DNA of 64,000 bases from Gracilibacillus salitolerans (lineage in GTDB: Bacteria; Bacillota; Bacilli; Bacillales; Amphibacillaceae). Positions 1 to 9,186 of the stretch are shown piece by piece. Position numbers and translations under genes: made by a program. The DNA is taken from assembly GCF_009650095.1 (NCBI RefSeq), contig NZ_CP045915.1:3968001-4032000 (forward strand). Direction: 5' to 3'. The notes beneath the pieces are model-generated. The model did not search any database. It was not told the DNA's origin and saw nothing but the letters and a program-made list of their open reading frames with translations. The stretch's first letter is position 1, and every line of letters starts with the position of its first letter.

Positions 1-1050
1 GACACTTCCTTCCTGTAATAATTCAGGATCATTTCCCCAGAATCCTTGTGTATAAATGCGCATTTCTCCTGACTCAGAAGTGGCACGACATTCGATTAGA
101 TACTGCCCTTTTCGAATAGCCATATTTACCGGTATCCTTGAAAATTGCAGCTCTTCTGTTACGGTTAATTTTTCACTCGCTGTCCAGACTAACTCCGATT
201 CGTGCGTGAGTGTCATATCAAATTGCCACACTTCCGGCTTTTCTTCATTCCTAACGATTTTTTCCGTCTGGATAGTAAGGCTTGCCCGGTCACCTGGCTC
301 ATATGTTGCGTAATTTGGCTTCACCCAGATTTCTGTCACACCTTTTCCAGTAAAAGTATTCCACTCCAAAATCGCATCTAATCCACCATTTTGCCAGAAA
401 TGATCGTTAACCGTTTGATTGATAAATAACCACCGGCCACCAGCAAATCTGCCCTTTGTGTTTTCCAATAACACTGCTGGAGCAGCTACTTCCCGGTCAT
501 CTTTTGATATTCCTTTTAGCAACGGATAAATATGTGCATCCATGGGACCGCTGGAACCATTTTCTTCTGGACGATCCCGATAACGTGTGACGTGTAAAAT
601 CAAGTTATGTGTCGGTTCGATCGAAAACAGCGACTCTTTCCCTTCAAAAACCGGGATCTTCCTATCCGTCACCAGTTTCTCTATTGGTTCGGGATCAACC
701 GGTAATACTTCATGTATCTGTAATTGACGGTGATATGCTGTTTGTGTCCTTTCTATTTGCCATTCTCCTTCTTCCGATTGATGGACCGGGTTACGAAAAG
801 GAGCGCCACCTATATGTAGTAATCCATGCCCTTTTTCAAAAAAGGCTAACAGATTCGACCATGCTTCTTTAGGAAAATAAGGACCATGTAAATGCACATA
901 GCTGTTAAAATCATACTTGGCTAAGGCTGGAGATAAGTGATTCGCATCTACAACCTCAAACTGATCCCCTAATTGTTCTAGCCATTCTTGTGAAGGTCTA
1001 GTGCCGGCATACGGAAATCGCTCATCATAAAAAATCAATGTTTTTGTCAC
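1..1050 (-). CDS. Large protein with GATase-like N-terminus (3' part outside window)
   Basis: The frame opens with GTG at 1050, preceded by a strong AGGAGG, and stays open for 350 codons to the window edge, so the C-terminus is missing. There is no signal peptide, so the product should be cytoplasmic. The first roughly 100 residues (beginning MTKTLIFYDERFPYAG) look like a flavodoxin or class I glutamine amidotransferase-like fold, as found at the front of some sugar-active proteins. A short region with GGRWLFIN follows near residue 220, then a beta-rich Ig-like stretch. The gene starts 14 bp after the stop of the upstream ABC permease, so it is the last visible gene of that operon. I infer a role in breaking down the imported sugar, perhaps as a glycoside hydrolase, but I saw no catalytic motif in the visible part. 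Confidence 0.72.
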   Translation of the reverse strand, partial: MTKTLIFYDERFPYAGTRPSQEWLEQLGDQFEVVDANHLSPALAKYDFNSYVHLHGPYFPKEAWSNLLAFFEKGHGLLHIGGAPFRNPVHQSEEGEWQIERTQTAYHRQLQIHEVLPVDPEPIEKLVTDRKIPVFEGKESLFSIEPTHNLILHVTRYRDRPEENGSSGPMDAHIYPLLKGISKDDREVAAPAVLLENTKGRFAGGRWLFINQTVNDHFWQNGGLDAILEWNTFTGKGVTEIWVKPNYATYEPGDRASLTIQTEKIVRNEEKPEVWQFDMTLTHESELVWTASEKLTVTEELQFSRIPVNMAIRKGQYLIECRATSESGEMRIYTQGFWGNDPELLQEGSV

Positions 1051-1064
1051 AGATAATCCTCCTC

Positions 1065-1937
1065 TTAACCTTTTACAGCACCTTGTGTCATGCCATTAAC
1101 GATTTGTTTTTCCATAATTAAATAAAACAGAATGGTTGGAATTAATACCATTGTTAGCCCTGCCATTTGGGCCGTATAGTTGGTTGCATACTGACCTGCA
1201 AAGTTAGCTAACCCTAACGGCAAAGTACTTAATGCGTCATCGTTAATTAGTACTAATGCAAACGAGAATTCATTCCAGTTGTTAATAAAGTTTAAAATAA
1301 CTGCCGTCGCTAATGCTGGACGACTCATCGGCAAAATAATCGACCAAAAGATCCGAAAGGCACCGCATCCATCCATAATAGCTGATTCTTCTATTTCTTT
1401 TGGGAAAGAAGCCATAAAGCTGGTTAACAAGAAAATTGTAATCGGTAAATTGAAGGCAACATATGGAAATATTAAGGCCAAATGGGTATTAATGAAACCG
1501 AGCTTTTGCATTAAGATAAACATCGGAACTAATGTTGCGTGAATAGGGACTAGCAGACCCACTACAAAAAAGCCGTATAACATATTTCTGCCTTTGAATT
1601 GAAAGCGTGCCAGAAAATAGGAAGCAAATGCGCCAACCAATATACAAATAAGTAAAGCGACAATCCCGACAAATAAACTGTTAAAGAAATAAGATCCTAT
1701 ATTTGCCGTCACCCATGCTTCGACATAATTGACAAACACCCATTCATCTGGCAGTCCGAATGGATCAAAGGAAAATTCCTGACCTGTTTTAAAGGAATTC
1801 ATAATCATCCAAAAGATAGGATAAGCATTGATAATGGTAAACACCAATAATATTAAATAAATCGTACTTCGTTTAAATCGCTTTTTCTTGCGAGCTTGCT
1901 TAGAAATCGTATCGTAGTTAACCATTGATTCACTCAT
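1065..1937 (-). CDS. Sugar ABC transporter permease, CUT1, MalG/AraQ type
   Basis: A 290-residue inner membrane permease with about six membrane segments, the usual size for the MalG-type half of a CUT1 sugar importer. The ATPase-contact (EAA) loop is visible as EESAIMDGCGAFRIFWSIILP around residues 180-200. The ATG has AGAGGTG seven bases upstream. It lies three bases after the stop of the partner permease and 14 bp before the next gene, so the three are cotranscribed. No ATPase gene is present in this locus; CUT1 systems of Bacillaceae often use a shared MsmX-type ATPase. The substrate cannot be read from the sequence. Confidence 0.93.
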   Translation of the reverse strand: MSESMVNYDTISKQARKKKRFKRSTIYLILLVFTIINAYPIFWMIMNSFKTGQEFSFDPFGLPDEWVFVNYVEAWVTANIGSYFFNSLFVGIVALLICILVGAFASYFLARFQFKGRNMLYGFFVVGLLVPIHATLVPMFILMQKLGFINTHLALIFPYVAFNLPITIFLLTSFMASFPKEIEESAIMDGCGAFRIFWSIILPMSRPALATAVILNFINNWNEFSFALVLINDDALSTLPLGLANFAGQYATNYTAQMAGLTMVLIPTILFYLIMEKQIVNGMTQGAVKG

Positions 1938-1940
1938 TGT

Positions 1941-2813
1941 CTACACCTCTTTTCTGCGGAGTAATTTAGTAGTTATTAAGATCAGCCCAATACTAAACAT
2001 AAATATTAATACAGAAATCGCACTACCATATCCATAACGAAGTCCTTCAAATGTTTTGTTATACATATAAGTAGCCATTACCTCCGTGGAATTCGCAGGT
2101 CCACCAGATGTCATCACATAAATTAAATCAAACGTTTTCAAACTTCCACTGATACAAAGCACGATCGAAATCAAAATGATATTCCATATCGACGGAATAA
2201 CTACATAGCGTGTTTTTTGCCACTCCGAAGCCCCATCCAGATCAGCTGCCTCCAAGATTTCACTCGGAACCGTTTGCAACGCAGATAAGAAAATAATAAA
2301 ATAGAGCCCGACAAACTGCCAGATAATCGTTATACAAACCGCAACCATTGCCCAGGTTGGGGCACCCAGCCAATTCTGCTGGAGAAAACCTAGCCCTATT
2401 GCCTCCAAAAAATTATTGATCATGCCGTATTCCGAATTGTAGATCATACGCCAGGTTATCGAAATAACTACCGTAGAAATAACAACCGGCATAAAACCGA
2501 CCGTACGGAAAAATTTAGCGCCTTTAATTTTACGATTCAATAATAACGCTAATGCCAAAGCAATCGGTATCTGCCCAAACACGGAAGCCAGGACAACTAA
2601 TATATTGTTCCGTACAGATAACCAAAAGACAGAATCCTGAAAAACCTCTTTAAAGTTTCCAAGTCCAATAAACTGCATCTCAGAAAAACCATTCCAAGAC
2701 ATAAAAGAATAATAAAATGAAATAAAAATTGGTACAATACTAAAAATCAGATAAATGATCAGTGCGGGTATAACACCCACTGCTATGATCCACGGTTTTT
2801 TAAGTAAATGCAT
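1941..2813 (-). CDS. Sugar ABC transporter permease, CUT1, MalF/UgpA type
   Basis: A 290-residue membrane protein with an N-terminal membrane anchor and the EAA loop EILEAADLDGASEWQKTRYV near residues 200-220, typical of MalF/UgpA-type permeases. It pairs with the MalG-type permease that begins three bases after its stop. The ATG is preceded by AGGGAG at good spacing. An own promoter lies just upstream (TATAAT at 2852-2847 on this strand) with a 27-bp motif shared with the binding-protein gene of the same locus, so the permeases seem to be coregulated with that gene rather than simply read through from the regulator gene. Confidence 0.93.
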   Translation of the reverse strand: MHLLKKPWIIAVGVIPALIIYLIFSIVPIFISFYYSFMSWNGFSEMQFIGLGNFKEVFQDSVFWLSVRNNILVVLASVFGQIPIALALALLLNRKIKGAKFFRTVGFMPVVISTVVISITWRMIYNSEYGMINNFLEAIGLGFLQQNWLGAPTWAMVAVCITIIWQFVGLYFIIFLSALQTVPSEILEAADLDGASEWQKTRYVVIPSIWNIILISIVLCISGSLKTFDLIYVMTSGGPANSTEVMATYMYNKTFEGLRYGYGSAISVLIFMFSIGLILITTKLLRRKEV

Positions 2814-2846
2814 GTAATCACTCCCTACAACTGCTAACTTTTCTCC

Positions 2847-2899
2847 ATTATAAAAGGGCTTACATTATTCTGAAATACTATAAAGTTAACATTATATCT
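2847..2899 (-). promoter_or_regulatory. Promoter and putative activator site for the permease operon
   Basis: A TATAAT -10 box lies at 2852-2847 on the minus strand. A 27-bp element at 2873-2899 (plus-strand core AAAGTTAACATTATATCT) matches the element at 7693-7719 in 22 of 27 positions. In both places exactly 29 bases separate the AAAGTT end of the element from the -10 box. This repeated geometry suggests an activator site overlapping the -35 region, most simply for the YesN-type regulator encoded next door. The site slightly overlaps the 3' end of that regulator gene. Confidence 0.6.
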
Positions 2900-4400
2900 A
2901 CTTTTCTATGGAATGGAGGCGACGAAATTGCGTAGGAGTGATACCAACATAGTTTTTAAATACCTGAACGAAATATTTATATTCCCTGTATCCGACATAC
3001 TCGGCTATTTCAAACACTTTGTTCGTGGTTCCTGAGAGCAGCTCTTTTGCCTTATTTATCCGTATATTATTAAGATACTCGGAGTAACTATAACCTGTCT
3101 CTTGTTTAAAAAGCATACTAAAATAATTGGGTGTAATGTAATGTGCTTCTGCTACTTCCACTGCTTTGATATCTTTTTGATAGTTCTTTTCGATATATTG
3201 TTTAGCATGTTGAATAATCCAATGATTTTCACTTGAATGTTGTAAATAATCAATCAGCCGCTCGAGATCCTCTAACAATAAAGCTTGAATGGCATCTACA
3301 CTATTATAAATAAGTAAATCGATATCCTGATCCAAGGTAAAATCGAGGTTTTCAAATGTTGAATCCTGACCTCTTTCTTTGATCGAGTTAAGCAGTTCAA
3401 TGATCACATGTTTTTTTAGTTCAAGCGTTAACTGGTTTTGCTCTAAATCCGCAAAGAGTTGCTTCACTAGTTTATCTACTTCTGCCTTATCCTGTTGAAA
3501 AAGCGCATTACTTATAGCATCGACAATTTGTTTTTCCACTTCATAATCTATTTCAGATGGCATATCTTCTGTATCTGTAATAATCTGTTTGGATGAGCCT
3601 CGATAGAAGCTTTGTCGCTGGTTTAATTCCTGATAAAGCATCGATACCTGATGCAAATCATGATAACAAGAGGAAATCGCTATCTGGTTATCGCATGCTT
3701 CGATAATGCCAGTAACGAGCCGGTTGATTTTATCATCCGAGATATCCTGCTGATCATAAAGAAATACGGCCAGTTGATTCTCATGCGTCTCCAAACATAT
3801 CGAAGAAATTTCAAATTGATCGATGATTTCTTTCAAACGATCAGACGACTCGACTGAACGAACTGCTTTATAATTCCTTTTTTCAAGCAACATGAGGCGA
3901 AACGCGTATGCTTGGCTATTGATTTTTCCCGCAAGATTATAGGAATCTGGTAAATGAAATAGTTGTTGAGATAAGTAGTTGGTCAACATCGTCTCTTGTT
4001 TAGCCTGTTCCTCTTTTTGAGTCTCTTCCATTTGCTGCTTTACTCTCTTGACTAATGCCAGTAATTCATCGATATCTACTGGCTTTAATAAATAATCTTT
4101 CACACCGATACGGACTGCCTGACGGGCATACTCAAATTCCTCATAGCCACTAATCATAATAATATTCACGTTGGGGAAACAATCAGCAAGTGCCTTTGAT
4201 AGATTGATACCATCCATTTCTGGCATGTAGACGTCAGTAATGACGATATCTACCGGCTCTTTTTCTATCATTTCTAATGCCTTTTTACCATTATTTGCAG
4301 ATCCAACAATATCGATATTTATTTCCTCCCAAGGGATAGTGTTGGATAGTCCTTGGCATATTAATGGTTCATCATCAACGATCAACATCTTTAGCGTCAT
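2898..4400 (-). CDS. AraC-type response regulator (YesN family)
   Basis: A response regulator of about 500 residues. The receiver domain begins MLIVDDEP, with phosphoacceptor Asp at about residue 56 in the context ITDVYMP and the conserved Lys in LLKPVD. A long linker of about 240 residues follows. The C-terminal 100 residues form an AraC-type double helix-turn-helix (KAVEVAEAHYITPNYFSML, then EIAEYVGYREYKYFVQVF). An ATG at 4412 is also in frame but abuts the AAGGAG sequence, so the ATG at 4400 (12 bases from it) is a better start. The gene overlaps the kinase gene end, showing tight coupling. It should activate the adjacent ABC genes when phosphorylated by that kinase. Confidence 0.92.
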   Translation of the reverse strand: MTLKMLIVDDEPLICQGLSNTIPWEEINIDIVGSANNGKKALEMIEKEPVDIVITDVYMPEMDGINLSKALADCFPNVNIIMISGYEEFEYARQAVRIGVKDYLLKPVDIDELLALVKRVKQQMEETQKEEQAKQETMLTNYLSQQLFHLPDSYNLAGKINSQAYAFRLMLLEKRNYKAVRSVESSDRLKEIIDQFEISSICLETHENQLAVFLYDQQDISDDKINRLVTGIIEACDNQIAISSCYHDLHQVSMLYQELNQRQSFYRGSSKQIITDTEDMPSEIDYEVEKQIVDAISNALFQQDKAEVDKLVKQLFADLEQNQLTLELKKHVIIELLNSIKERGQDSTFENLDFTLDQDIDLLIYNSVDAIQALLLEDLERLIDYLQHSSENHWIIQHAKQYIEKNYQKDIKAVEVAEAHYITPNYFSMLFKQETGYSYSEYLNNIRINKAKELLSGTTNKVFEIAEYVGYREYKYFVQVFKNYVGITPTQFRRLHSIEK

Positions 4401-6183
4401 TCGGCATTTCATCTCCTTCTATCAGCTTGTTTAGCATTTGTTTATTTTTAATCCGGGGAAGATTTAATCTCACACATGCACCTTCTTGCACTTCTATCAT
4501 CTCGATTCCATAATCCTGGCCAAATGCATTGGTAATACGATCATGAACATTTTTTAAAGCATAACTGTCTTGTTCTTCTGTCGTTTGCAACAATGGCTTC
4601 ACTTTTTCGATATCCATTCCAATACCATTATCCAAACAATCGACAACGATTACGTCACCTTTAAGATAACAACGTATCGTGATATTTTTATGTTCCTGTG
4701 AATGCCGGAAGCCATGTTTAAAGCTATTCTCCACTAAGGGTTCCAGCATTAATTTTAGAACTATACTATTAGCTAATCCTGCCTCCATAAAAATCGTATA
4801 CTGAAAGGTTTCTCCTAACCTTTTTTTCTGTAGCTCCATGTAGCTTTGGACATACTTTAATTCGTCCTTTAACGGAATCCATACCTTTCCTTGGCTAAGG
4901 GTAATCCGAAATAAAGTCGATAAATCTTCAATACTTTTACTTGTTTCCGGCGCTCGCTCCAAACGGGCCGTCCAGCGTATCATGTCGAGCGTATTATATA
5001 GAAAATGGGGATTGATCTGACTTTGTAACGCTTTCAATTCTGAATGCTTATTTTGAATCTCCAGCTTATATTTATTGTCAATTAATCGCTGAATCTGTTC
5101 AACCATCGAATTGAAACGATAGCCAAGCTGCCCAACCTCGTCTTTCGAGCGGATTTTAACCCGTGCTTTAAAGTCCCCGAGCTCCAGCCGTTTTGTTTCT
5201 CTTGTTAATTCCAGAATTGGTCGAACGACAAAGAAGACAAATCCAGCAAATGTCATTAACCCCATAAACACTGCGATCAAAATCATATATCCAAAGGTTG
5301 ATCGGATATCCTTCATTTCCGATAAAATATACTTTTCACTGACTACCGATACCAAATGCATATTAATTTGCTCGATATATCTCGATACACCATAATAAAC
5401 ATCACCGTTTGACTCTAACTGAAAACTTTCTCCACCTGAATGAATATTATCAATAACTGTTTGATAGCTAAAAACCTGACCTAAGTCAGAACCCGTTATA
5501 TCCTGTTCTTGGTTATGAACGAAAAAGGCTTGATGCTGTTCATTTGTAAAACCTGCTGTCACGTGCTGATACAATGCTTGCTGATCAAGACGGATACTGA
5601 CAAATCCAATTGGTCGCTTAATATCATAAAGATGGTTAATAACACGGTACAAGGTAATCACTTTTTCATCTTGATTGGTTCGTTGGTTATACATCTCGTA
5701 AGGCGGGCTCCACAGCATTTCCCCTTCCATCTCCATTGCCTGGTTAACCCATTTTTTTTCATCTCCTTCGACAATCTCACCAACTGATAGTACTTGCTGA
5801 TTCTGTCCCTCTATTTGAACAGAATGAAAATAATCTTTCTCTGATTGGTGGAAAACAAAGAAACCATTTAAATTACTACGGACTTGATTTAAATGGTTGT
5901 AATCTTCACCTGTAACAGCTGGATACGTCATGAAATCACGAAATTCATTACTGTAAATCATGTACCTGGAAATATCCTCGATTTCTTCGATAACATTATT
6001 TAATTGGGACTCCATGTTATTTAAATTACGATGAGTAGTAGTTATAATCTGTTCTTTTAAGATATTGTTAGATTGATAGATAACGATCGAACCGATTAAG
6101 CCGCTTGGTATCGTTACAAGTAGTAGAAAGATAATAACAGATTTCCATTTTAAACTGTTTTTAATATAGTGGATTAGTTGCAT
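4375..6183 (-). CDS. Sensor histidine kinase (YesM family)
   Basis: A 602-residue membrane kinase. Membrane segment one is near residues 15-36, an extracytoplasmic sensor region spans about 37-297, membrane segment two is near 298-320, and a HAMP linker follows (ELTRETKRLELGDFKARVKI). The His_kinase domain has the phosphoacceptor His393 in INPHFLYNTLD, and the ATPase part shows LVENSFKHGF and the G box DNGIGMD. This is the LytS/YesM kinase class that pairs with AraC-type regulators of sugar transport. It is followed by the overlapping regulator gene. A terminator separates it from the upstream binding-protein gene, so it may get only part of its transcription from there. Confidence 0.93.
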   Translation of the reverse strand: MQLIHYIKNSLKWKSVIIFLLLVTIPSGLIGSIVIYQSNNILKEQIITTTHRNLNNMESQLNNVIEEIEDISRYMIYSNEFRDFMTYPAVTGEDYNHLNQVRSNLNGFFVFHQSEKDYFHSVQIEGQNQQVLSVGEIVEGDEKKWVNQAMEMEGEMLWSPPYEMYNQRTNQDEKVITLYRVINHLYDIKRPIGFVSIRLDQQALYQHVTAGFTNEQHQAFFVHNQEQDITGSDLGQVFSYQTVIDNIHSGGESFQLESNGDVYYGVSRYIEQINMHLVSVVSEKYILSEMKDIRSTFGYMILIAVFMGLMTFAGFVFFVVRPILELTRETKRLELGDFKARVKIRSKDEVGQLGYRFNSMVEQIQRLIDNKYKLEIQNKHSELKALQSQINPHFLYNTLDMIRWTARLERAPETSKSIEDLSTLFRITLSQGKVWIPLKDELKYVQSYMELQKKRLGETFQYTIFMEAGLANSIVLKLMLEPLVENSFKHGFRHSQEHKNITIRCYLKGDVIVVDCLDNGIGMDIEKVKPLLQTTEEQDSYALKNVHDRITNAFGQDYGIEMIEVQEGACVRLNLPRIKNKQMLNKLIEGDEMPNDAKDVDR

Positions 6184-6246
6184 GTTTATTTACTCCTATT
6201 TATTTCGTAGTTAGTAGTAAGTAGAGTATAACATTTTCCTTATGCG

Positions 6247-6282
6247 CAAAAAGTAGAGCATCCCGTAAGACACTCTACTTAT
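6247..6282 (-). terminator. Stem-loop terminator after the binding-protein gene
   Basis: On the minus strand AAGTAGAG pairs with CTCTACTT and is followed by a T run. It lies 17 bp after the binding-protein stop and before the kinase gene. It probably works as a leaky terminator that keeps binding-protein mRNA more abundant than downstream mRNA. Confidence 0.7.
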
Positions 6283-6298
6283 CAGCTCATACTATCAA

Positions 6299-7627
6299 CT
6301 ATTCTAGCTCACTTTCTGCCACACGTTGAATATTTTCGGCTGCTTCTTCAGGAGTTGAACCACCGACCGTTATCGATTGCAGCTCATTTTCTAATTGGTC
6401 ATTTACTGCCGGTGTCAAGGTCGCATCATAAACCGGTGCTGGTTCCGATTCGGCAATAACTTCTAACATCTCTTCTGTTAATGGATGAAGTTCTGCGTCA
6501 TCCGGAACATCTACATTCGCAATAATCGGGCGACCAACTTTAATCAACTCTTCCCATAGCTCTTGATTGTAGACATATTGTAAAAATGTATGTGCTGCTT
6601 CGAGTTTTTCGCCCTCTAGTTCGCTATTGATAGCAACCCCTGTTCCTGCGACAGTAGATATCGTCTTCTTATCATTTAAAGGAATCATAGAGACACCAAT
6701 ATTTTTATCTTCCGGCATATTCTCTAAAATAGAAGAAATACCCCAGTTTCCATCCATCACCATTGCCGTTCTTCCTTGAAGGAAGTAATCAATCATCTGT
6801 GTACTATCAATGGTATTTAGGTCAGGATTAAATGCTTCTTTTTTCACTAATTCATCAATCACTTCCAATGACTGGACAAAATCTGAATCAGTAAATGCTC
6901 GCTCTCCGCTGGAAACGCCTTCCAAGAAATCATTTCCAGTAAATCGATCTGCTATCGTTGAAATATAAACAGATTGCAATACCCAAGCATCTGAGTTACC
7001 TAATGCCATTGGTGTAATATCACTTGCATTAAGATCCTCTATAAGCTGGAGAAACTCTTCATACGTTTCCGGAAACTCATCATATCCAGCATCCGCTAAC
7101 ATATCTTTATCATAAAAAATCATATGTGTTGGATTTGTGTTAGCAGGAACAGCATAGGCATCACCATCAATCGAAAAGTCATCAAAGTCCTCTTCATCCA
7201 ATAAGCCTGTTTCCTCTGTCCAATAGCTAGTAATATCATTAATTGGTTGTACAACACCACCATCTACAAGTGGTTCCAATTCTGCGCCGGGCCATACTTG
7301 GAAAACATCAGGTAATTGTCCACCAGCTGCTTGTGTATTTAATCTTGTTCTATAATCAGCATGTGGTGTTGTATCTACCTGAAGGTCAATTTCTGGATGT
7401 TCTTCACCAAATTTCTCTACTACATCCATAAATGCTTGGTAATCAGCTCTGCCAATATCTTCTGATTTCCAGAATTTCAATGTGACTGCATCGTCATTCG
7501 CGTTATCATTTGTGGATTCTCCATCATTTGATGATGTTTCCTCTCCACTCTCACCTGAGCATGCTACTAAGAAACTAATCAGTAAAACGACTAAACCTAG
7601 AAATAAATTATTGCTCCACTTTCTCAT
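6299..7627 (-). CDS. Sugar-binding lipoprotein of CUT1 ABC importer
   Basis: A family 1 extracellular solute-binding protein of about 442 residues. It starts with a lipoprotein signal ending in the lipobox LVAC, followed by a Ser/Glu/Asn-rich linker and then VTLKFWKSEDIG, the usual first strand of this family. The ATG at 7627 has GGAGGG six bases upstream; an upstream in-frame TTG has poorer spacing. It would capture a mono- or oligosaccharide outside the cell and hand it to the two permeases further downstream. It is the first gene of the locus, with its own promoter and a terminator after it, consistent with high expression. The sugar is not identifiable. Confidence 0.92.
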   Translation of the reverse strand: MRKWSNNLFLGLVVLLISFLVACSGESGEETSSNDGESTNDNANDDAVTLKFWKSEDIGRADYQAFMDVVEKFGEEHPEIDLQVDTTPHADYRTRLNTQAAGGQLPDVFQVWPGAELEPLVDGGVVQPINDITSYWTEETGLLDEEDFDDFSIDGDAYAVPANTNPTHMIFYDKDMLADAGYDEFPETYEEFLQLIEDLNASDITPMALGNSDAWVLQSVYISTIADRFTGNDFLEGVSSGERAFTDSDFVQSLEVIDELVKKEAFNPDLNTIDSTQMIDYFLQGRTAMVMDGNWGISSILENMPEDKNIGVSMIPLNDKKTISTVAGTGVAINSELEGEKLEAAHTFLQYVYNQELWEELIKVGRPIIANVDVPDDAELHPLTEEMLEVIAESEPAPVYDATLTPAVNDQLENELQSITVGGSTPEEAAENIQRVAESELE

Positions 7628-7666
7628 AATCAACCCTCCGCGTTTTTGTTATCGCTTACATTAGGG

Positions 7667-7779
7667 ATTATCTCATAGAAGGATAAACAAAAAAATACAA
7701 CAAAGTTAATATAATATCCAATAATTTATACTCCGTAAAAAATACATCCACGTTTAATAATAAAGTTACAATACTCAGT
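7667..7779 (-). promoter_or_regulatory. Promoter and putative activator sites for the binding-protein gene
   Basis: A GATAAT -10 box is at 7672-7667 (minus strand). The 27-bp element at 7693-7719 (core AAAGTTAATATAATATCC on the plus strand) lies 29 bases from it, the same spacing as at the permease promoter. A second, weaker copy beginning AAAGTTACAATACT is at 7762-7779, about 60 bp upstream. Paired sites of this kind are usual for AraC-type activators. No other feature was found in this interval. Confidence 0.6.
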
Positions 7780-7820
7780 AATCCTATATCCTTTACCCAT
7801 AATAAAATGCATTGCTAAAG

Positions 7821-7951
7821 CGGGGGTGGGACAGAAGTACTCGATTTACGTCAAAACAGATTGATGCACATGTTTTTGTTCCTTGGATAAGCGTTTCTGT
7901 TCCTTGGAAAAGTATCGTTCTTCCTTGGATAAATGAATATATCCAAGGAAG
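7821..7951. repeat. Intergenic element with 21-bp tandem repeat and hairpin
   Basis: After a GGGGGTGGGACAGAAG stretch, the segment TTCCTTGGAWAA recurs at 7879, 7900 and 7921, exactly 21 bp apart. The last copy forms a perfect inverted repeat with ATCCAAGGAA at 7941-7950 (10-11 bp arms, 10-base loop). No reading frame of note crosses it. It lies 3' of the ZIP transporter gene. The TGGGACAGAAG motif is reminiscent of intergenic repeats in other Firmicutes; that comparison is from memory and unchecked. Confidence 0.6.
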
Positions 7952-7982
7952 GGCGTAATCAATCCTTGTCCTCGTGAATACA

Positions 7983-8798
7983 TTAACCTAATGCCACATC
8001 AAGAATCATCATCAATACAAAACCTACCATTAAACTCATGGAAGCCAAATCTTTATTGCCTTTTTCTTGTGAACTCGGAATCACTTCTTCGGCTACAACA
8101 AATATCATCGCTCCAGCCGCAAAGCTTAATGCGTACGGTAATAATGGTTCAATAAAGGAAACTGCAAATGCCCCAATGACCGCAGCAATCGGTTCGACCA
8201 TTCCTGAAAATTGCCCGTATTGGAAACTTTTAGTGCGCGACATCCCTTCTGCTCTTAATGGCATGGAAACTGCCACACCTTCAGGAAAGTTTTGAATACC
8301 AATGCCTAGTGCTAATGTGATAGCACCGGCTAAAGAAGCTTCTGTTCCACCATTTGCAAGTGCACCGAAAGCAATTCCAACTGCCAACCCCTCTGGGATA
8401 TTATGAAGCGTGATCGCAAGTACTAGCAGTGTACTTCTTTTTCTTTTTTTCTGGTGAATTCCTTCCGCCTCTTCCACAGGGGTATTGGGATGTAAATGAG
8501 GTAAAACCTTATCAATCCCCCATAAGAAAACACCACCTAATAAAAATCCAAATGCTGCGGGAAACCAGTTTCCGATGGCATTATCAACCGACAATTCAAT
8601 AGCTGGACCTAGTAAAGACCAATAACTAGCGGCAATCATAACACCACCAGCAAAGCCCAACATACTATCCATTAATCGCTGATTGATGCTTTTCGTTGCA
8701 AAAACAAGACTCGCTCCTAATGCAGTCATTCCCCAAGTGAATAAAGTAGCTATAAGTGCTTGTGTTATTGGACTAAAATGTTGAAAAAAATCGATCAT
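7983..8798 (-). CDS. ZIP family divalent metal transporter
   Basis: A 271-residue protein with about eight membrane segments. The metal-binding helices carry the family signatures [10 protein letters not shown] (near residue 134) and [10 protein letters not shown] (near 168), followed by [10 protein letters not shown] polar loop with [10 protein letters not shown] at about residues 95-105 may bind metal. This is the ZupT/GufA subgroup that imports zinc and other divalent ions. The start ATG has an AAGGAG about 13 bases upstream, which is long but no better start exists. It is a single gene, unrelated to the sugar loci on either side. Confidence 0.92.
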   Translation of the reverse strand: MIDFFQHFSPITQALIATLFTWGMTALGASLVFATKSINQRLMDSMLGFAGGVMIAASYWSLLGPAIELSVDNAIGNWFPAAFGFLLGGVFLWGIDKVLPHLHPNTPVEEAEGIHQKKRKRSTLLVLAITLHNIPEGLAVGIAFGALANGGTEASLAGAITLALGIGIQNFPEGVAVSMPLRAEGMSRTKSFQYGQFSGMVEPIAAVIGAFAVSFIEPLLPYALSFAAGAMIFVVAEEVIPSSQEKGNKDLASMSLMVGFVLMMILDVALG

Positions 8799-8944
8799 GA
8801 TGAAGAAAGAACTCCTTTCTTAAATGTTAGATAACTCTCAACTGATTACACTATTTTATCAAATGATAGATGAAATAATTAATTATTATAGTTTAGCACT
8901 AATTTTGCCAGTAATTAAATTTAACGTTCCAGAAACATGACAAA

Positions 8945-8972
8945 GGACAGTACCGAGTTGATGGTACTGCCC
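8945..8972. other. Intergenic stem-loop
   Basis: CAGTACC and GGTACTG form a hairpin with an 8-base loop and a T-rich flank on the plus strand. No plus-strand gene ends here, so it may be a terminator left from a lost gene or a barrier to antisense reading. The surrounding interval 8799-9186 holds no convincing gene. Confidence 0.4.
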
Positions 8973-9186
8973 CTTTTATTCTTTTCTTCCCTTAAATTTA
9001 ATTTGCAGTTGCTAATTTTTCTTGAGAGCTAACGATAGCATTGGTGCACCAAAGAAAAGCAAGAGCACAAAAATAGATTAAGAAAAGCGCAGAGCGCCCG
9101 TATATTCAGGCATACAGGCTACTTCAATCCAATATTCATAATAAGGATTATCTCATCAATTTCAATTCAGCTTGTTCATTATAAAT

